Assembly: GCF_016458825.1 (NCBI RefSeq)
Contig: NZ_CP066744.1
Location: 5,001-69,000 of the forward strand
Origin: Miniphocaeibacter halophilus
GTDB taxonomy: Bacteria; Bacillota; Clostridia; Tissierellales; Peptoniphilaceae
Reading direction: 5' to 3'
Length of the DNA: 64,000 nucleotides
Shown here: one piece after another, positions 9,237-18,148 of the stretch
Numbering within the stretch: position 1 is the first letter of the stretch
Layout: every line of letters starts with the position of its first letter
The notes under the pieces: model-generated
Told to the model about the DNA's origin: nothing
Databases searched by the model: none
Seen by the model: the letters and a program-made list of their open reading frames with translations, nothing else
Made by a program: the position numbers and the translations under genes

Positions 9237-10027
9237 CTTATTTTCTCATAAATCAATTCAATTATTAATACTATTACACCAATTATAACAATAGTACCAC
9301 CTGGTTTTAATTTGAAATAGAAGGATATTACTATACCTGCCATTACATAAACAAAACTTAATATTACCGATATTTTTATAGTTTGTATAAAAGATTTCGA
9401 TATTCTAATAGCTGTTGCAACAGGTAGAACCATTAAGGAAGAAATCATTAACACTCCAACAATCCTTGAGCCTACTGCTATTGTTAAAGCCGTTAATACT
9501 GTAAAGATAAAATTAATTCTCTTAACTGGAATTCCTGCCAGTTCAGCTCCCTTTTCATCAAATACAATATATAATAATCCATAATACATTTTCATATACA
9601 GTAAAATTACTATTATTGAAATTATTAGGACTAGAATAACTTCAAAATTACTAACTGCAGCAATACTTCCAAATAAAAACGACTCTAAATTATTAGCTCC
9701 CGGAATAAAATCAGATAAAATAGCAGCTAGTCCTATTCCAAAACTCATTACAATTGCAATTACAATATCTGAACTCTTAGGAAACTTCTTTCGTAAAAAC
9801 TCAATTGAAAATGCAGCTAAAAGACAAACCACAATAGAACCTATTATAGGATTAATACCAACTATAAGGCCAATTGCTACTCCAGCTAAGGAAGTATGAG
9901 ATAGTGCATCACCAATAGTAGATGTTTTTTTACTAACTACAATACTGCCAATTAAGGGAACTGTAATAGAAATCAACATTCCGACTATAAAGGATTTTAA
10001 CATAAAATCATATTTGAAAATTACCAT
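9221..10027 (-). CDS. znuB: zinc ABC transporter permease
   Basis: 268 residues with about eight membrane spans, of the ABC-3 family of metal permeases. Conserved segments include GDALSHTSLAGVAIG, FDEKGAELAGIP and VGVLMISSLMVLPVATA. It overlaps the ATPase gene by 7 bases and is the last gene of the operon. Zinc rather than manganese is inferred from the His-rich loop of the binding protein and the divergent Fur-family gene. Confidence 0.9.
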   Translation of the reverse strand: MVIFKYDFMLKSFIVGMLISITVPLIGSIVVSKKTSTIGDALSHTSLAGVAIGLIVGINPIIGSIVVCLLAAFSIEFLRKKFPKSSDIVIAIVMSFGIGLAAILSDFIPGANNLESFLFGSIAAVSNFEVILVLIISIIVILLYMKMYYGLLYIVFDEKGAELAGIPVKRINFIFTVLTALTIAVGSRIVGVLMISSLMVLPVATAIRISKSFIQTIKISVILSFVYVMAGIVISFYFKLKPGGTIVIIGVIVLIIELIYEKIRKKQA

Positions 10028-10692
10028 ATATTTACCTCTGAATAATCTTTAAGTTCACCATTTTCCAATTTTAAAATTCTATTAAAGTATTTTTTTGAAA
10101 ATTCTAATTCATGGGTAACTATTATAATTGTAATATTGTGCTTCTTATTTAGATGGTCCAATATATTAAATAATAATTCTTTACTATCTTGATCTATTCC
10201 TGCTGTAGGTTCATCAAAAATCAATATATTTGAATTTTTTACTAATTCCTTAGCTATTAAAACCCTTTGTTGTTCTCCACCACTCATATTATTGTAATTA
10301 TAATAGGCTTTTTCCTGTAAATTTACCATAGACAAGGCATTTAATGCCATATTTTTAATTTTTTTATTAGGTACTTTCATTAATCCCATTTGATTATATA
10401 AATTTAACATTACTATTTCTAATGGTGTAATAGGAAAACTTACGCCAACTTCAATATTCATCTGTTTTAAATAGCCTATACTTTTATCTTTTCCATTATT
10501 CTCTAGGATTTTTACTCTTCCACTATTGGGTTTTAATTGACCTATTATTATTTTTAATAAAGTACTTTTTCCAGCACCATTAGGGCCAACTATTCCTATA
10601 AACTCTCCCCTAGTAATTTCTAAATTTATATTGTTTAATATTTTTTTATCATATCCAAAATTTAAATTTTCTAATACTATTGATTTTTCCAT
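10021..10692 (-). CDS. znuC: zinc ABC transporter ATPase
   Basis: 223 residues with Walker A GPNGAGKST, signature MSGGEQQR, Walker B ILIFDEPTAGID and H-loop VTHE. It is an ABC-type metal importer ATPase encoded between the permease and binding-protein genes, sharing a base with the latter. It is complete, with no unusual features. Confidence 0.92.
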   Translation of the reverse strand: MEKSIVLENLNFGYDKKILNNINLEITRGEFIGIVGPNGAGKSTLLKIIIGQLKPNSGRVKILENNGKDKSIGYLKQMNIEVGVSFPITPLEIVMLNLYNQMGLMKVPNKKIKNMALNALSMVNLQEKAYYNYNNMSGGEQQRVLIAKELVKNSNILIFDEPTAGIDQDSKELLFNILDHLNKKHNITIIIVTHELEFSKKYFNRILKLENGELKDYSEVNIW

Positions 10693-11588
10693 TATTTAAA
10701 GGACTCCAAAATATTGTTTAGGTTTTTTTCCATTAAAGTATAATAATTATCCTTGTTTTTAATCAATTCTTCTGTAATGTTTTCCAAAGAATAAATTTCT
10801 TTGATTTTTCCGTCTATTTCCTTTGCTATGGTTTTTGCTATTTTTTCACTTCCGCCATATTCATAAAATACAGTATTTATGTTATTATTTTTTGCCACAT
10901 CAACAATTTTTGCAACTGTACCTAAATCAGGTTCCGAACTGGAATTAATTCCTTCAATGGGTATTTGTTTTAAATTATAATCCCTAACTAAGTATCCAAA
11001 GGCATCATGAGGAACAATAATGGCTTTTCCCTTATATTCTTCCAGTGATGATTTGAATTTATTGTCCAGTTCTTTTAAATTTGTCTCAAGTCTTTCTAGG
11101 TTTTCCCTATAATATGATTTATTTTCCGGATCCAATTTTACAACTTCTTCTTCTATGTTTTTAGCCATCACTATCATATTCTTTATGCTTAACCAAATAT
11201 GCGGGTCATAATCACCATGGCCATGATTATCTTTTTCCCCTTCAGTTAATTTAATATAGTCAATACCCTTATTAACTTCTACAATTTTATCTTCTCCTAC
11301 TGATTCTGAAACAGAATCTGCCCAAGATTCCAGTCCTAAGCCATTGACTAGTATTAACTGAGAATCGGACATAGATGCTACAGTTTTCATTGACGGTTCC
11401 CAACCATGAATTTCTGCACCTTCTGGAATAATATTAATAACCTTATACTTATTGCCGACTATTTCTTTAGTAAGATACTCTATTGGGTAAATACTTGTAT
11501 AGATATTTTTTTCATTGTCATTGTTTTTATTAGTACAAGAAACTAAAACCAAGGACAATAATAATATTAATAAAATTTTTCTTTTCAT
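10692..11588 (-). CDS. znuA: zinc-binding lipoprotein of ABC transporter (cluster A-1)
   Basis: About 298 residues. Signal peptide with lipobox LVLVSC (Cys near 18), then the TroA/ZnuA fold: IHGWEPS, the acidic/His stretch EGEKDNHGHGDYDPHIW, PHDAFGYLV and FYEYGGSE. The short His cluster (NHGHGDYDPHIW) fits a zinc binder. ATG 11588 is used, with GGAGG just upstream; the upstream ATG at 11606 would destroy the signal peptide. A Fur-type operator candidate covers its promoter region. Confidence 0.92.
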   Translation of the reverse strand: MKRKILLILLLSLVLVSCTNKNNDNEKNIYTSIYPIEYLTKEIVGNKYKVINIIPEGAEIHGWEPSMKTVASMSDSQLILVNGLGLESWADSVSESVGEDKIVEVNKGIDYIKLTEGEKDNHGHGDYDPHIWLSIKNMIVMAKNIEEEVVKLDPENKSYYRENLERLETNLKELDNKFKSSLEEYKGKAIIVPHDAFGYLVRDYNLKQIPIEGINSSSEPDLGTVAKIVDVAKNNNINTVFYEYGGSEKIAKTIAKEIDGKIKEIYSLENITEELIKNKDNYYTLMEKNLNNILESFK

Positions 11589-11599
11589 AAATCCTCCAT

Positions 11600-11618
11600 A
11601 ATGCATATGATTTGCATT
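11600..11618. promoter_or_regulatory. candidate Zur/Fur box
   Basis: A 19-bp interrupted palindrome, AATGCA-7-TGCATT, lies in the intergenic region between znuA and the divergent Fur-family gene. Its size and 6-7-6-like layout match Fur-family operators. A further TTGCATTT repeat follows directly. Binding is inferred from position and symmetry. Confidence 0.55.
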
Positions 11619-11670
11619 TGCATTTAATTATAAAATAAACTATAATTAATGTCAATACAAAGGAGTTACT

Positions 11671-12093
11671 ATGATAGAAAATATTTTAAGGGAAAATAAT
11701 TTAAAGGTCACTGAAGCTAGAAAAATTATTTTAAATGAAATTATAAATATTAAAAACCCTATTTCTGCTGAAAATCTTTATACAATTGTTAATAAGAAGA
11801 AAAAAATAAATTTATCAACAATATACAGAAATTTAAATACCCTCTCTAATAAAAATATAATTAATAAGGTTGTTGAAATTGATGGTGAAGTTTTTTATCA
11901 ATATAATAGCAAAAATCATATACATCATTTAGTATGTATTAGGTGTAAGGAAGTTATACCTTTAAAAGACTGTCCCCTACACAGTTTAGAAAATGAGCTT
12001 TCAAATAATACAGGCTACGATATAATTAGTCATTCCTTAGAATTTAGGGGTATATGTCCAAAATGTAAAGAGAAATTAAAAAGAGAGCCTTAA
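11671..12093 (+). CDS. zur: Fur-family transcriptional regulator, probably Zur
   Basis: 140 residues. The winged-helix N-terminal half has LSTIYRNLNTL as its recognition helix region; the C-terminal metal domain has HHLVC and two CxxC pairs (CIRC, CPKC) forming the structural zinc site. Its divergence from the zinc transporter operon, with a shared palindrome between them, argues for Zur rather than Fur or PerR. AAAGGAG precedes the ATG. Confidence 0.85.
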   Translation: MIENILRENNLKVTEARKIILNEIINIKNPISAENLYTIVNKKKKINLSTIYRNLNTLSNKNIINKVVEIDGEVFYQYNSKNHIHHLVCIRCKEVIPLKDCPLHSLENELSNNTGYDIISHSLEFRGICPKCKEKLKREP

Positions 12094-12152
12094 GAATCTG
12101 AAACCCTAAATCCAAATATGGACTTAGGGTTTTACTAAATTTTAAGGTTCTC
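12081..12152 (+). terminator. nested terminator hairpin after zur
   Basis: The inner stem AAACCCTAAATCC/GGACTTAGGGTTT (12101-12132) lies inside an outer stem, AAGAGAGCCTTAA with TTAAGGTTCTCTT. The last codons of zur form part of the outer arm. It lies between convergent genes and can work on both strands. Confidence 0.75.
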
Positions 12153-12992
12153 TTATTGAATTTTATTTTTTAATATTCCAATTTTTTCAATTCTTAATTC
12201 AACTGTATCATTTGCTACTAAATATTTCGGTGGATTATAAGCCTTGCCAACTCCAGAAGGGGTGCCTGTTGCAATAATATCACCTGGTTCTAAGGTCATG
12301 GTCCTAGATAGATCTTCAATAATATCCTCTATTTTAAAAATCATTTTATTTGTATTTGAACTTTGTCTTAATTCTCCATTAACAAAAGTCTCTAAATTTA
12401 AACTTAGAGGAAATTCAAATTCATCTATTGTAACTATACAAGGTCCTAATACTGAATAATTATCAACGCTTTTACCCCTATACCACTGTTTATGATAGCC
12501 TTGTAAATATCTGGAAGAAATATCGTTGAAAATAGAAAATCCGAAAACATAGTTTCTATAATCTTCTTTTTTAATATTCTTACAATCCTTTGAAATTATT
12601 ACAGCTAATTCCACTTCATAATCCATTTCATTATCAATATCAAATATACCCTTAATAGTATCGTCATGACCGAGTATTCTATTAGCTCTTTTTCCAAAAT
12701 AATTAGGTATGAATTCACTTGTTATTTCTCCACCTAGCTCAGATATATGGTCTGCATAATTTTTACCAACACAAATAATATCATGAATAGGTCTTTCTAT
12801 TGGCGATAAAATATTAATAGAATCAAATTCTCTAAATTCTTCAGATATTAAATCTTCAATTTTCTTCGAATTATTATATCCATTTTCAATCATTTCAACT
12901 ATATTGTTGTAACCATTTAGTTTTATAATTTTATTATTGTCCTCTATACCTATTTCTGTTTTGTTTTCATAATTATATCTATATATTTTCAT
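12153..12992 (-). CDS. fumarylacetoacetate hydrolase family protein
   Basis: 279 residues. The C-terminal FAH domain has VGKNYADHISELG, the metal-binding DYEVELAVII, the FNDISSR-type block, and TLEPGDIIATGTPSGVG. Related enzymes act on 2-oxo acids as acylpyruvate hydrolases, hydratases or oxaloacetate decarboxylases. The exact substrate cannot be read from the sequence. It follows murI on the same strand after 9 bases. Confidence 0.85.
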   Translation of the reverse strand: MKIYRYNYENKTEIGIEDNNKIIKLNGYNNIVEMIENGYNNSKKIEDLISEEFREFDSINILSPIERPIHDIICVGKNYADHISELGGEITSEFIPNYFGKRANRILGHDDTIKGIFDIDNEMDYEVELAVIISKDCKNIKKEDYRNYVFGFSIFNDISSRYLQGYHKQWYRGKSVDNYSVLGPCIVTIDEFEFPLSLNLETFVNGELRQSSNTNKMIFKIEDIIEDLSRTMTLEPGDIIATGTPSGVGKAYNPPKYLVANDTVELRIEKIGILKNKIQ

Positions 12993-13001
12993 AAAATCTC
13001 C

Positions 13002-13799
13002 TTAAAAAATTTTACTTTTTACATCTTCTATTTTCTCGCCAAAATATATTGAGCCATTTTCTCTAAAGCTATCTAATTCTCCACTTGTATAAAAATCTAT
13101 ATTTCCTAAACTATTTTTCCCGTTTTCTAAATTATTATACTCAAGAAATTTTTTTATATTATCTACCAGCTTTATAGCAGGATTAATATATGTTTTATTT
13201 TCCCCAAACACCTTTTTTATTTCAGTAACTATATGAGGATAATGGGTACAGGCTAGTATAACCGTATCAAATTCCCTATTGGAAATTTCTTTATAATATT
13301 TTTTTGCTGCTTCTTCTATTTCTTTTTCTTTATTGCTTCCCTCTTCTACTAATGGGACAAATTCAGGGCAAGCTACAGATAAAATTTCTAACTCTTTATT
13401 TTCTTTTTTTAATTTTTCGTAGTAAACCTCACTGTTAATAGTAGCCTCAGTTCCTAAAACTGCAATAACATTGTTTTTACTAGAGCTTATTGCCGACTTT
13501 ACTCCTGAGTCAATAATTCCTATAATTGGAATATTAAAATTTTCTTGTAAATACTCCATAGCATTTGCTGTAACTGTATTACAAGCCAAAACAATCATTT
13601 TTACATTTTTTTCCATTAAAAAACTCGTAACTTGTTTTGAAAATAATTGTATGGTTTCTTTGTCCTTTGAGCCATAGGGAATTCTTTTTGTATCACCAAA
13701 ATAAAGGTAATCTTCTTTTGGTAATTTATCTCTTAATTCCTTTAGTACCGACAATCCCCCAAAACCGGAATCATAAATACCAATTGGTCTATTATCCAT
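13002..13799 (-). CDS. murI: glutamate racemase
   Basis: 265 residues. The two catalytic cysteines are visible in VLACNTVTAN and ILACTHYPH, and the N-terminal IGIYDSGFGGLSVLKEL is the family signature. It supplies D-glutamate for peptidoglycan in the cytoplasm. It sits 7 bases after ispE in the same direction. Confidence 0.95.
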   Translation of the reverse strand: MDNRPIGIYDSGFGGLSVLKELRDKLPKEDYLYFGDTKRIPYGSKDKETIQLFSKQVTSFLMEKNVKMIVLACNTVTANAMEYLQENFNIPIIGIIDSGVKSAISSSKNNVIAVLGTEATINSEVYYEKLKKENKELEILSVACPEFVPLVEEGSNKEKEIEEAAKKYYKEISNREFDTVILACTHYPHIVTEIKKVFGENKTYINPAIKLVDNIKKFLEYNNLENGKNSLGNIDFYTSGELDSFRENGSIYFGEKIEDVKSKIF

Positions 13800-13806
13800 A
13801 TATCAC

Positions 13807-14643
13807 CTACAAAGTTTTAGTTTTATATACAAATTCATATTTATTTTTAAGTTTATTATAAGCATTATTAAGCCCATCTTCTTGTTCATATAAGGCAAAA
13901 ACCGTTGAACCTGACCCCGACATTAAGGCAACAGACGCATTTAAAGAATATAATTCGTCTATTATCTCATGGATTTGTGGGCATATTCCTGCGCTAATCT
14001 CTGTCATTGCATTATAATAAAATTCTTTTTTAAAGGGCTTTCCCTCTTCAATTGTTTTTATACATTTTTCAATTTTATTTTTATTTAAAGGTTTTATTTT
14101 TTTATATACATATTCAGTACTTATTTTATAACCATTGTTTACAATTAAAACATTTATATTTTTAAAGTTTTTTACCGGTGAAAAAACATCTCCTATACCT
14201 TCTGCTCTAACAGTTCCTTCCTCAAAGAAAAAAGGCAGATCTGCACCTATTTTTTTTCCTAATTGTTTTAACTCATCGTTACTTAAATTTAGTTTCCAAA
14301 TATCATTTATAGCCTTCATAAAATAAGCTGCATTTGAACTTCCACCCGCTAAGCCTGCTGCAATAGGTATTTTTTTATCGATTTCTACATTTAAACCGTA
14401 ATCATTCTCTTTGTATTTCTTTAAAAGATTCCAAGCCTTATAAACCAGGTTATTTTCATCTGTTGGCACTTCTTTATTATTACAACTTATTTTTAAATTA
14501 TTAAATTTATTTTCTTCTATATATAAAATATCCTTTAAATCTATTAACTGCATAATTGTATCTATATTATGATAGCCGTCTTCTCTCTTATTAATAATAT
14601 CTAATGATAGATTTATTTTCCCGTATGAATTAATTTTATACAT
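13807..14643 (-). CDS. ispE: 4-diphosphocytidyl-2-C-methyl-D-erythritol kinase
   Basis: 278 residues, a GHMP kinase. Key blocks are SYGKINLSLDI, the ATP-binding loop PIAAGLAGGSSNAA (about 90-103) and MSGSGSTVFALY. It is the MEP-pathway step that phosphorylates CDP-methylerythritol. The ATG at 14643 was chosen because TTGGAG lies upstream; a TTG 12 bases earlier overlaps that site. The veg gene precedes it, a common Firmicutes gene order. Confidence 0.94.
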   Translation of the reverse strand: MYKINSYGKINLSLDIINKREDGYHNIDTIMQLIDLKDILYIEENKFNNLKISCNNKEVPTDENNLVYKAWNLLKKYKENDYGLNVEIDKKIPIAAGLAGGSSNAAYFMKAINDIWKLNLSNDELKQLGKKIGADLPFFFEEGTVRAEGIGDVFSPVKNFKNINVLIVNNGYKISTEYVYKKIKPLNKNKIEKCIKTIEEGKPFKKEFYYNAMTEISAGICPQIHEIIDELYSLNASVALMSGSGSTVFALYEQEDGLNNAYNKLKNKYEFVYKTKTL

Positions 14644-14728
14644 TATTATCTCCAATTTCTATTGCTAATTAATTATATCATAGTATATCTATCTATATTA
14701 TGGTAACAACTATTTTTTACAATAAAAA

Positions 14729-14746
14729 AAACGACTTACGTCGTTT
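14729..14746 (-). terminator. veg terminator
   Basis: AAACGAC and GTCGTTT form a tight stem with a 4-base loop; the minus strand then runs into eight Ts. Confidence 0.85.
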
Positions 14747-14749
14747 CAT

Positions 14750-14989
14750 TTAACATATCTGTAATTCTACAGTTGAAGTCAATAAGTCTGTATAGGTATA
14801 GGATACTGTTCTTTCTTGATCAAATTCATTTACAACTTTTATTGTAAATAAACTAGGAAAAACATTCTCAATTATTCCTGTTTTAGTAATAATTTTATTT
14901 CTTCCCTTATCAGCCTTTACAACTACTTTCTTCCCAATATTTTTTCGAACTTGGTTTTTCAAATATTCTAGATTTATTGCACTGGACAA
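14750..14989 (-). CDS. veg: Veg family protein
   Basis: 79 residues, matching Veg (DUF1021) throughout, from LEYLKNQVRKNIGKKV to FPSLFTIKV and VSYTYTDLLTSTVEL. Veg of B. subtilis affects biofilm formation; its molecular role is unsettled. The start is TTG at 14989 with AAGGAGGGG 8 bases upstream. It has its own strong promoter and terminator, so it is a single-gene transcript. Its promoter and ribosome-binding site carry the two arms of a 10-bp inverted repeat. Confidence 0.88.
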   Translation of the reverse strand: MSSAINLEYLKNQVRKNIGKKVVVKADKGRNKIITKTGIIENVFPSLFTIKVVNEFDQERTVSYTYTDLLTSTVELQIC

Positions 14990-15030
14990 TATTTACCCCT
15001 CCTTGACGAAAATACTTACACACTATACAT

Positions 15031-15059
15031 AATATAACATATTATGCAACTTTCGTCAA
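15031..15059 (-). promoter_or_regulatory. veg promoter
   Basis: TTGACG (15059-15054) and TATATT (15036-15031) are separated by 17 bases on the minus strand, ahead of veg. Confidence 0.75.
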
Positions 15060-15111
15060 GCTAACAAATTATTATACGATTATTATCCAATAATGTCAAT
15101 AGTTTTTTTAT

Positions 15112-16479
15112 TTAAATAGGCAATATTATTTTTATTACATTAAAATATATTAAAAGACTTACTGAATCAACAAGGGTACTAATTACAGGTCCCGCCATTA
15201 TAGCAGGATCTATCTTTAATTTTTTTGCAAGAATTGGTAAAAGTCCACCTACAAATTTCGCAAAACAAACTGTAAATATTAATGAAATTGAAATTATTAA
15301 GGCATAGGCTATACTTAATTTGTCATATATTAGGTTCTTTATAAAATTAACTCCACCTAAAATAGCTCCAACTAATATTGCAATCCTAAGTTCTTTTAAC
15401 ATAACTTTAAGCCAATCACCTATTTTTATATCACCTGTAGCCAAGCCACGAATAATAGTAGTTGAGGATTGATTTCCGGAATTACCACCTGCACCCATTA
15501 TCATAGGAGAAAAATTATATAAGGATGTGTAGGCAATTAAAAGATAGTTATAATGGCCTATTATTGCACTTGTAAAGGCTGAAGATATCATTAGTATAAG
15601 TAACCAATTAATCCTTCTTTTTGCCAAATACCAAACTGAAGACTCTATGTAACTTTCATCATCTGGTGACATAGCAGCCATTTTTTGAAAGTCTTCTGTA
15701 GCTTCTTGCTCCATTACATCCAGTATATCATCAACGGTAATTATACCTGTCATACGATTTTCATTATCCACTACCGGTAAAGCAACAAAGCCATATTTTT
15801 TAAAAACTTCCGCTACTTGCTCCTGGTCATCATGGGTATGAACAAAAATAACCTTCTCATGTAGTAAATCCCCTATTAAAACATCTTTTTCACTAATTAC
15901 AATGTCCCTTAAAGAAACAAATCCTATTAATTTTTTTGATTCATCTGTTACATAGCAAGTGTAAACTGTTACTTTATTTATACCTGTAGTTTTAATCCTA
16001 GTAAGTGCTTGCTCTACTGTCATGTATTTTTTAAGCTCAACATATTCTATTGTCATTAGACTTCCAGCACTTGATTCAGGATATTGTAAAAATTCATTAA
16101 TTAATTTTCTTTTACTGCTGTCAGTGTGTCTTATTATTTTTTTTACAATAGAAGCAGGCATTTCCTCAATCATATCAACCATATCATCAATATTTAATTC
16201 ATTGAGAATACGATCTAGTTCTGTATCGGTAAATGCCTGTATTAATCTTATTTGTTCTTCATTTTCTAAAGAAGAAAAAACTTCTATTGCATCATCTTTG
16301 CTTAAAAGTCTAAAAACCAAGACTCTGTCAAGCGGCTCTAATTCTTCAATAAAATCTTTAATATCTATGGGATTATATTTTTCTAAGTTATTTTTTAAGT
16401 TTCTATATTCTTTATTTTTTAAATTCTCTCTTAAATCTAAAAAGTGAATATCTTTTTGTTTTATATAACTTGTCTGCAT
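15112..16479 (-). CDS. mgtE: magnesium transporter MgtE
   Basis: 455 residues. The N-terminal helical superhelix domain (about 20-130) is followed by paired CBS domains (about 135-260) and five C-terminal membrane spans. The pore motif PMIMGAGGNSGNQSST and the EQEATEDFQKM plug-helix region are intact. Magnesium binding to the cytosolic domains gates the channel. The gene starts 13 bases after the stop of the HesB-like gene, so both may share a transcript. No magnesium riboswitch was recognised. Confidence 0.94.
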   Translation of the reverse strand: MQTSYIKQKDIHFLDLRENLKNKEYRNLKNNLEKYNPIDIKDFIEELEPLDRVLVFRLLSKDDAIEVFSSLENEEQIRLIQAFTDTELDRILNELNIDDMVDMIEEMPASIVKKIIRHTDSSKRKLINEFLQYPESSAGSLMTIEYVELKKYMTVEQALTRIKTTGINKVTVYTCYVTDESKKLIGFVSLRDIVISEKDVLIGDLLHEKVIFVHTHDDQEQVAEVFKKYGFVALPVVDNENRMTGIITVDDILDVMEQEATEDFQKMAAMSPDDESYIESSVWYLAKRRINWLLILMISSAFTSAIIGHYNYLLIAYTSLYNFSPMIMGAGGNSGNQSSTTIIRGLATGDIKIGDWLKVMLKELRIAILVGAILGGVNFIKNLIYDKLSIAYALIISISLIFTVCFAKFVGGLLPILAKKLKIDPAIMAGPVISTLVDSVSLLIYFNVIKIILPI

Positions 16480-16492
16480 ATCCCACCACCAT

Positions 16493-16768
16493 TTATTTTG
16501 CTACTATGCTAAATCCTTTTGTAAAACCTTCTGTAATATAGTCTACATCTATTTTATCGTAAATACCATCTAAGTCCTCTTCAATTAAAAATTTATACTT
16601 ATCATTTTCATACATCTTATCGTTTTCGGATTTATCAGATGCTACTAAAGTAAAAATTATATCACAACAAGAACGACTTCCCGGTACTAATTTAAAATAC
16701 TCCTTACCTGAAGCTTCTAATATTTTATCTAAATTTTCCTTAGCTGTATTTGTTATATTTATTTTCAT
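16493..16768 (-). CDS. HesB/IscA-like small protein
   Basis: 91 residues resembling the IscA/HesB fold: MKINITNTAKENLDKIL at the start, RSCCDIIFTLVASD mid-protein, and YITEGFTKGFSIVAK at the end. The canonical C-terminal CxC of A-type Fe-S carriers is absent, and only the CC pair near residue 34 remains, so a Fe-S carrier role is doubtful. AAGGAGG precedes the ATG. It is divergent from a DUF1858 gene that also carries a CxxC pair. Confidence 0.7.
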   Translation of the reverse strand: MKINITNTAKENLDKILEASGKEYFKLVPGSRSCCDIIFTLVASDKSENDKMYENDKYKFLIEEDLDGIYDKIDVDYITEGFTKGFSIVAK

Positions 16769-16880
16769 TTGAATTCCTCCTTAAATACTTATATACCTTT
16801 TTTATTATTTCTTAATCTCCATATTGATTTTTATTATAAATAAAGATATTATATAGGTATAAGAATTAAGGAGGAAAATT

Positions 16881-17066
16881 ATGGAAATCACTAAAGATAT
16901 GTTAATAGGTGACATTATAAGAACTTATCCAGACGCTATTGAAGTTCTTTTGCAAAACGGAATGTCATGTATCGGATGTCCAGGTAGTCAAATGGAAAGC
17001 CTTGAAGAAGCAGCTATGGTTCACGGCTTAGACATTGAAAAATTACTTTCAGATTTAAATGCATAA
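16881..17066 (+). CDS. DUF1858 domain protein (hybrid-cluster-protein-associated family)
   Basis: 61 residues, essentially a single DUF1858 domain: MLIGDIIRTYPDAIEVLLQNG, the CIGCPGS motif, and ESLEEAAMVHGLD. Such small proteins are common in anaerobes, and the CxxC suggests metal or redox chemistry. The function is unknown. It has a strong AAGGAGG site and its own terminator. Confidence 0.85.
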   Translation: MEITKDMLIGDIIRTYPDAIEVLLQNGMSCIGCPGSQMESLEEAAMVHGLDIEKLLSDLNA

Positions 17067-17067
17067 T

Positions 17068-17122
17068 CAAAAGGCACTTAATTGTGCCTCTACATATAGG
17101 CACCTATTTTAGGTGTTTTTTT
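17068..17122. terminator. paired back-to-back terminators
   Basis: There are two adjacent hairpins. AGGCAC/GTGCCT (17072-17089) is followed by Ts on the minus strand and serves metA. CACCT/AGGTG (17101-17115) is followed by seven Ts on the plus strand and serves the DUF1858 gene. Confidence 0.8.
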
Positions 17123-17124
17123 AT

Positions 17125-18051
17125 TTATAATTTCTTTTCCTCTATTTTATTTATATCATAAGGCGTTTCCTGGTAGACACAATAATTTAACCAATTTGAG
17201 AAGAATAAATTACTGTGTGCCTTCCACTTAACAGAAACTCCCTTTTCAGGATCATCATCCTTATAATAATTTTCCGGAATACTTATATCAAGTCCTTTTG
17301 CTATATCCCTTCTATACTCCCTGTCTAATGTATAGGTATCATATTCTCCATGACCGCTTATAAATATAAATCTATTATCTTTTGTTGATGCCATATGCAT
17401 GCCAACTTTATCTGAAGAAGCTAAAATTTTTATATCATCAATTTTTTTCATGTCCTCAATATCTGAAAAAGTATATCTGGAATGAGGGGCATAAAACGAC
17501 TCATCAAAACCATTTGTTAAAACAGATTTTTCTTGTAAATTGACTTCATAAACTCCAAATAATTTTTCTTTCATCTCATACTTTTGGATTCCATAATAAT
17601 GATATAAGGCAGCCTGAGATGCCCAACAAATAAATAAGGTAGAAAAAACATTTTTTCTAGCAAATTCCATAATATCCTGTAATTCTTCCCAATAATCAAC
17701 TTCTTCAAAATCTATTAGTTCAACAGGTGCTCCTGTAATTATCATTGCATCATATTTTTTGTTTTTTATTTCATCTAATGTAATATAAAATTTTTCCAAA
17801 TGGGCCTTACTGGTATTTTTACTTTCATAGGTCATAGTTCTAACTAAATCCACCTTAACCTGTAGGGCTGTGTTGGAAATTCTTCTTAATAACTGGGTCT
17901 CAGTTTCAACTTTAGTAGGCATAAGATTTATTATTGCCATTTCTAAAGGTCTAATATCTTGTGTTCTAGCTCTTTCTTCGTCCATGACAAAGACACGTTC
18001 TGCTTTTAGTATATCGCTAGCCGGTAGATCTTTAGGAATTATTATCGGCAT
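17125..18051 (-). CDS. metA: homoserine O-acetyltransferase (MetA family)
   Basis: 308 residues. MetA-family catalytic residues are present: the nucleophile Cys in LFICWASQAA, and His and Glu in ISGHGEYD. The acyl-donor region reads ITGAPVELIDFEEVDYW, with Glu in the position that marks acetyl-CoA use in B. cereus MetA, where the succinyl enzyme of E. coli has Gly. It is therefore called acetyltransferase despite frequent annotation as succinyltransferase. It is the first methionine-pathway step after homoserine. GGAGGT precedes the ATG. No SAM riboswitch was seen upstream. Confidence 0.9.
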   Translation of the reverse strand: MPIIIPKDLPASDILKAERVFVMDEERARTQDIRPLEMAIINLMPTKVETETQLLRRISNTALQVKVDLVRTMTYESKNTSKAHLEKFYITLDEIKNKKYDAMIITGAPVELIDFEEVDYWEELQDIMEFARKNVFSTLFICWASQAALYHYYGIQKYEMKEKLFGVYEVNLQEKSVLTNGFDESFYAPHSRYTFSDIEDMKKIDDIKILASSDKVGMHMASTKDNRFIFISGHGEYDTYTLDREYRRDIAKGLDISIPENYYKDDDPEKGVSVKWKAHSNLFFSNWLNYCVYQETPYDINKIEEKKL

Positions 18052-18106
18052 TTCGTACCTCCACTTTATATATCTTTCAAAAAATTCTTATTTATATAAA
18101 AATAAA

Positions 18107-18130
18107 GAGATTATACAATTGTATAATCTC
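18107..18130 (-). terminator. glutaredoxin gene terminator
   Basis: GAGATTATAC and GTATAATCTC form a perfect 10-bp stem, with TTTATTTTTAT following on the minus strand. Confidence 0.85.
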
Positions 18131-18148
18131 CCTAATTGAAAATTTATA

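Noticed and set aside
18052-18148. SAM riboswitch before metA
   Set aside because: The upstream region is under 100 bases, and its only strong hairpin is the terminator of the preceding glutaredoxin gene.
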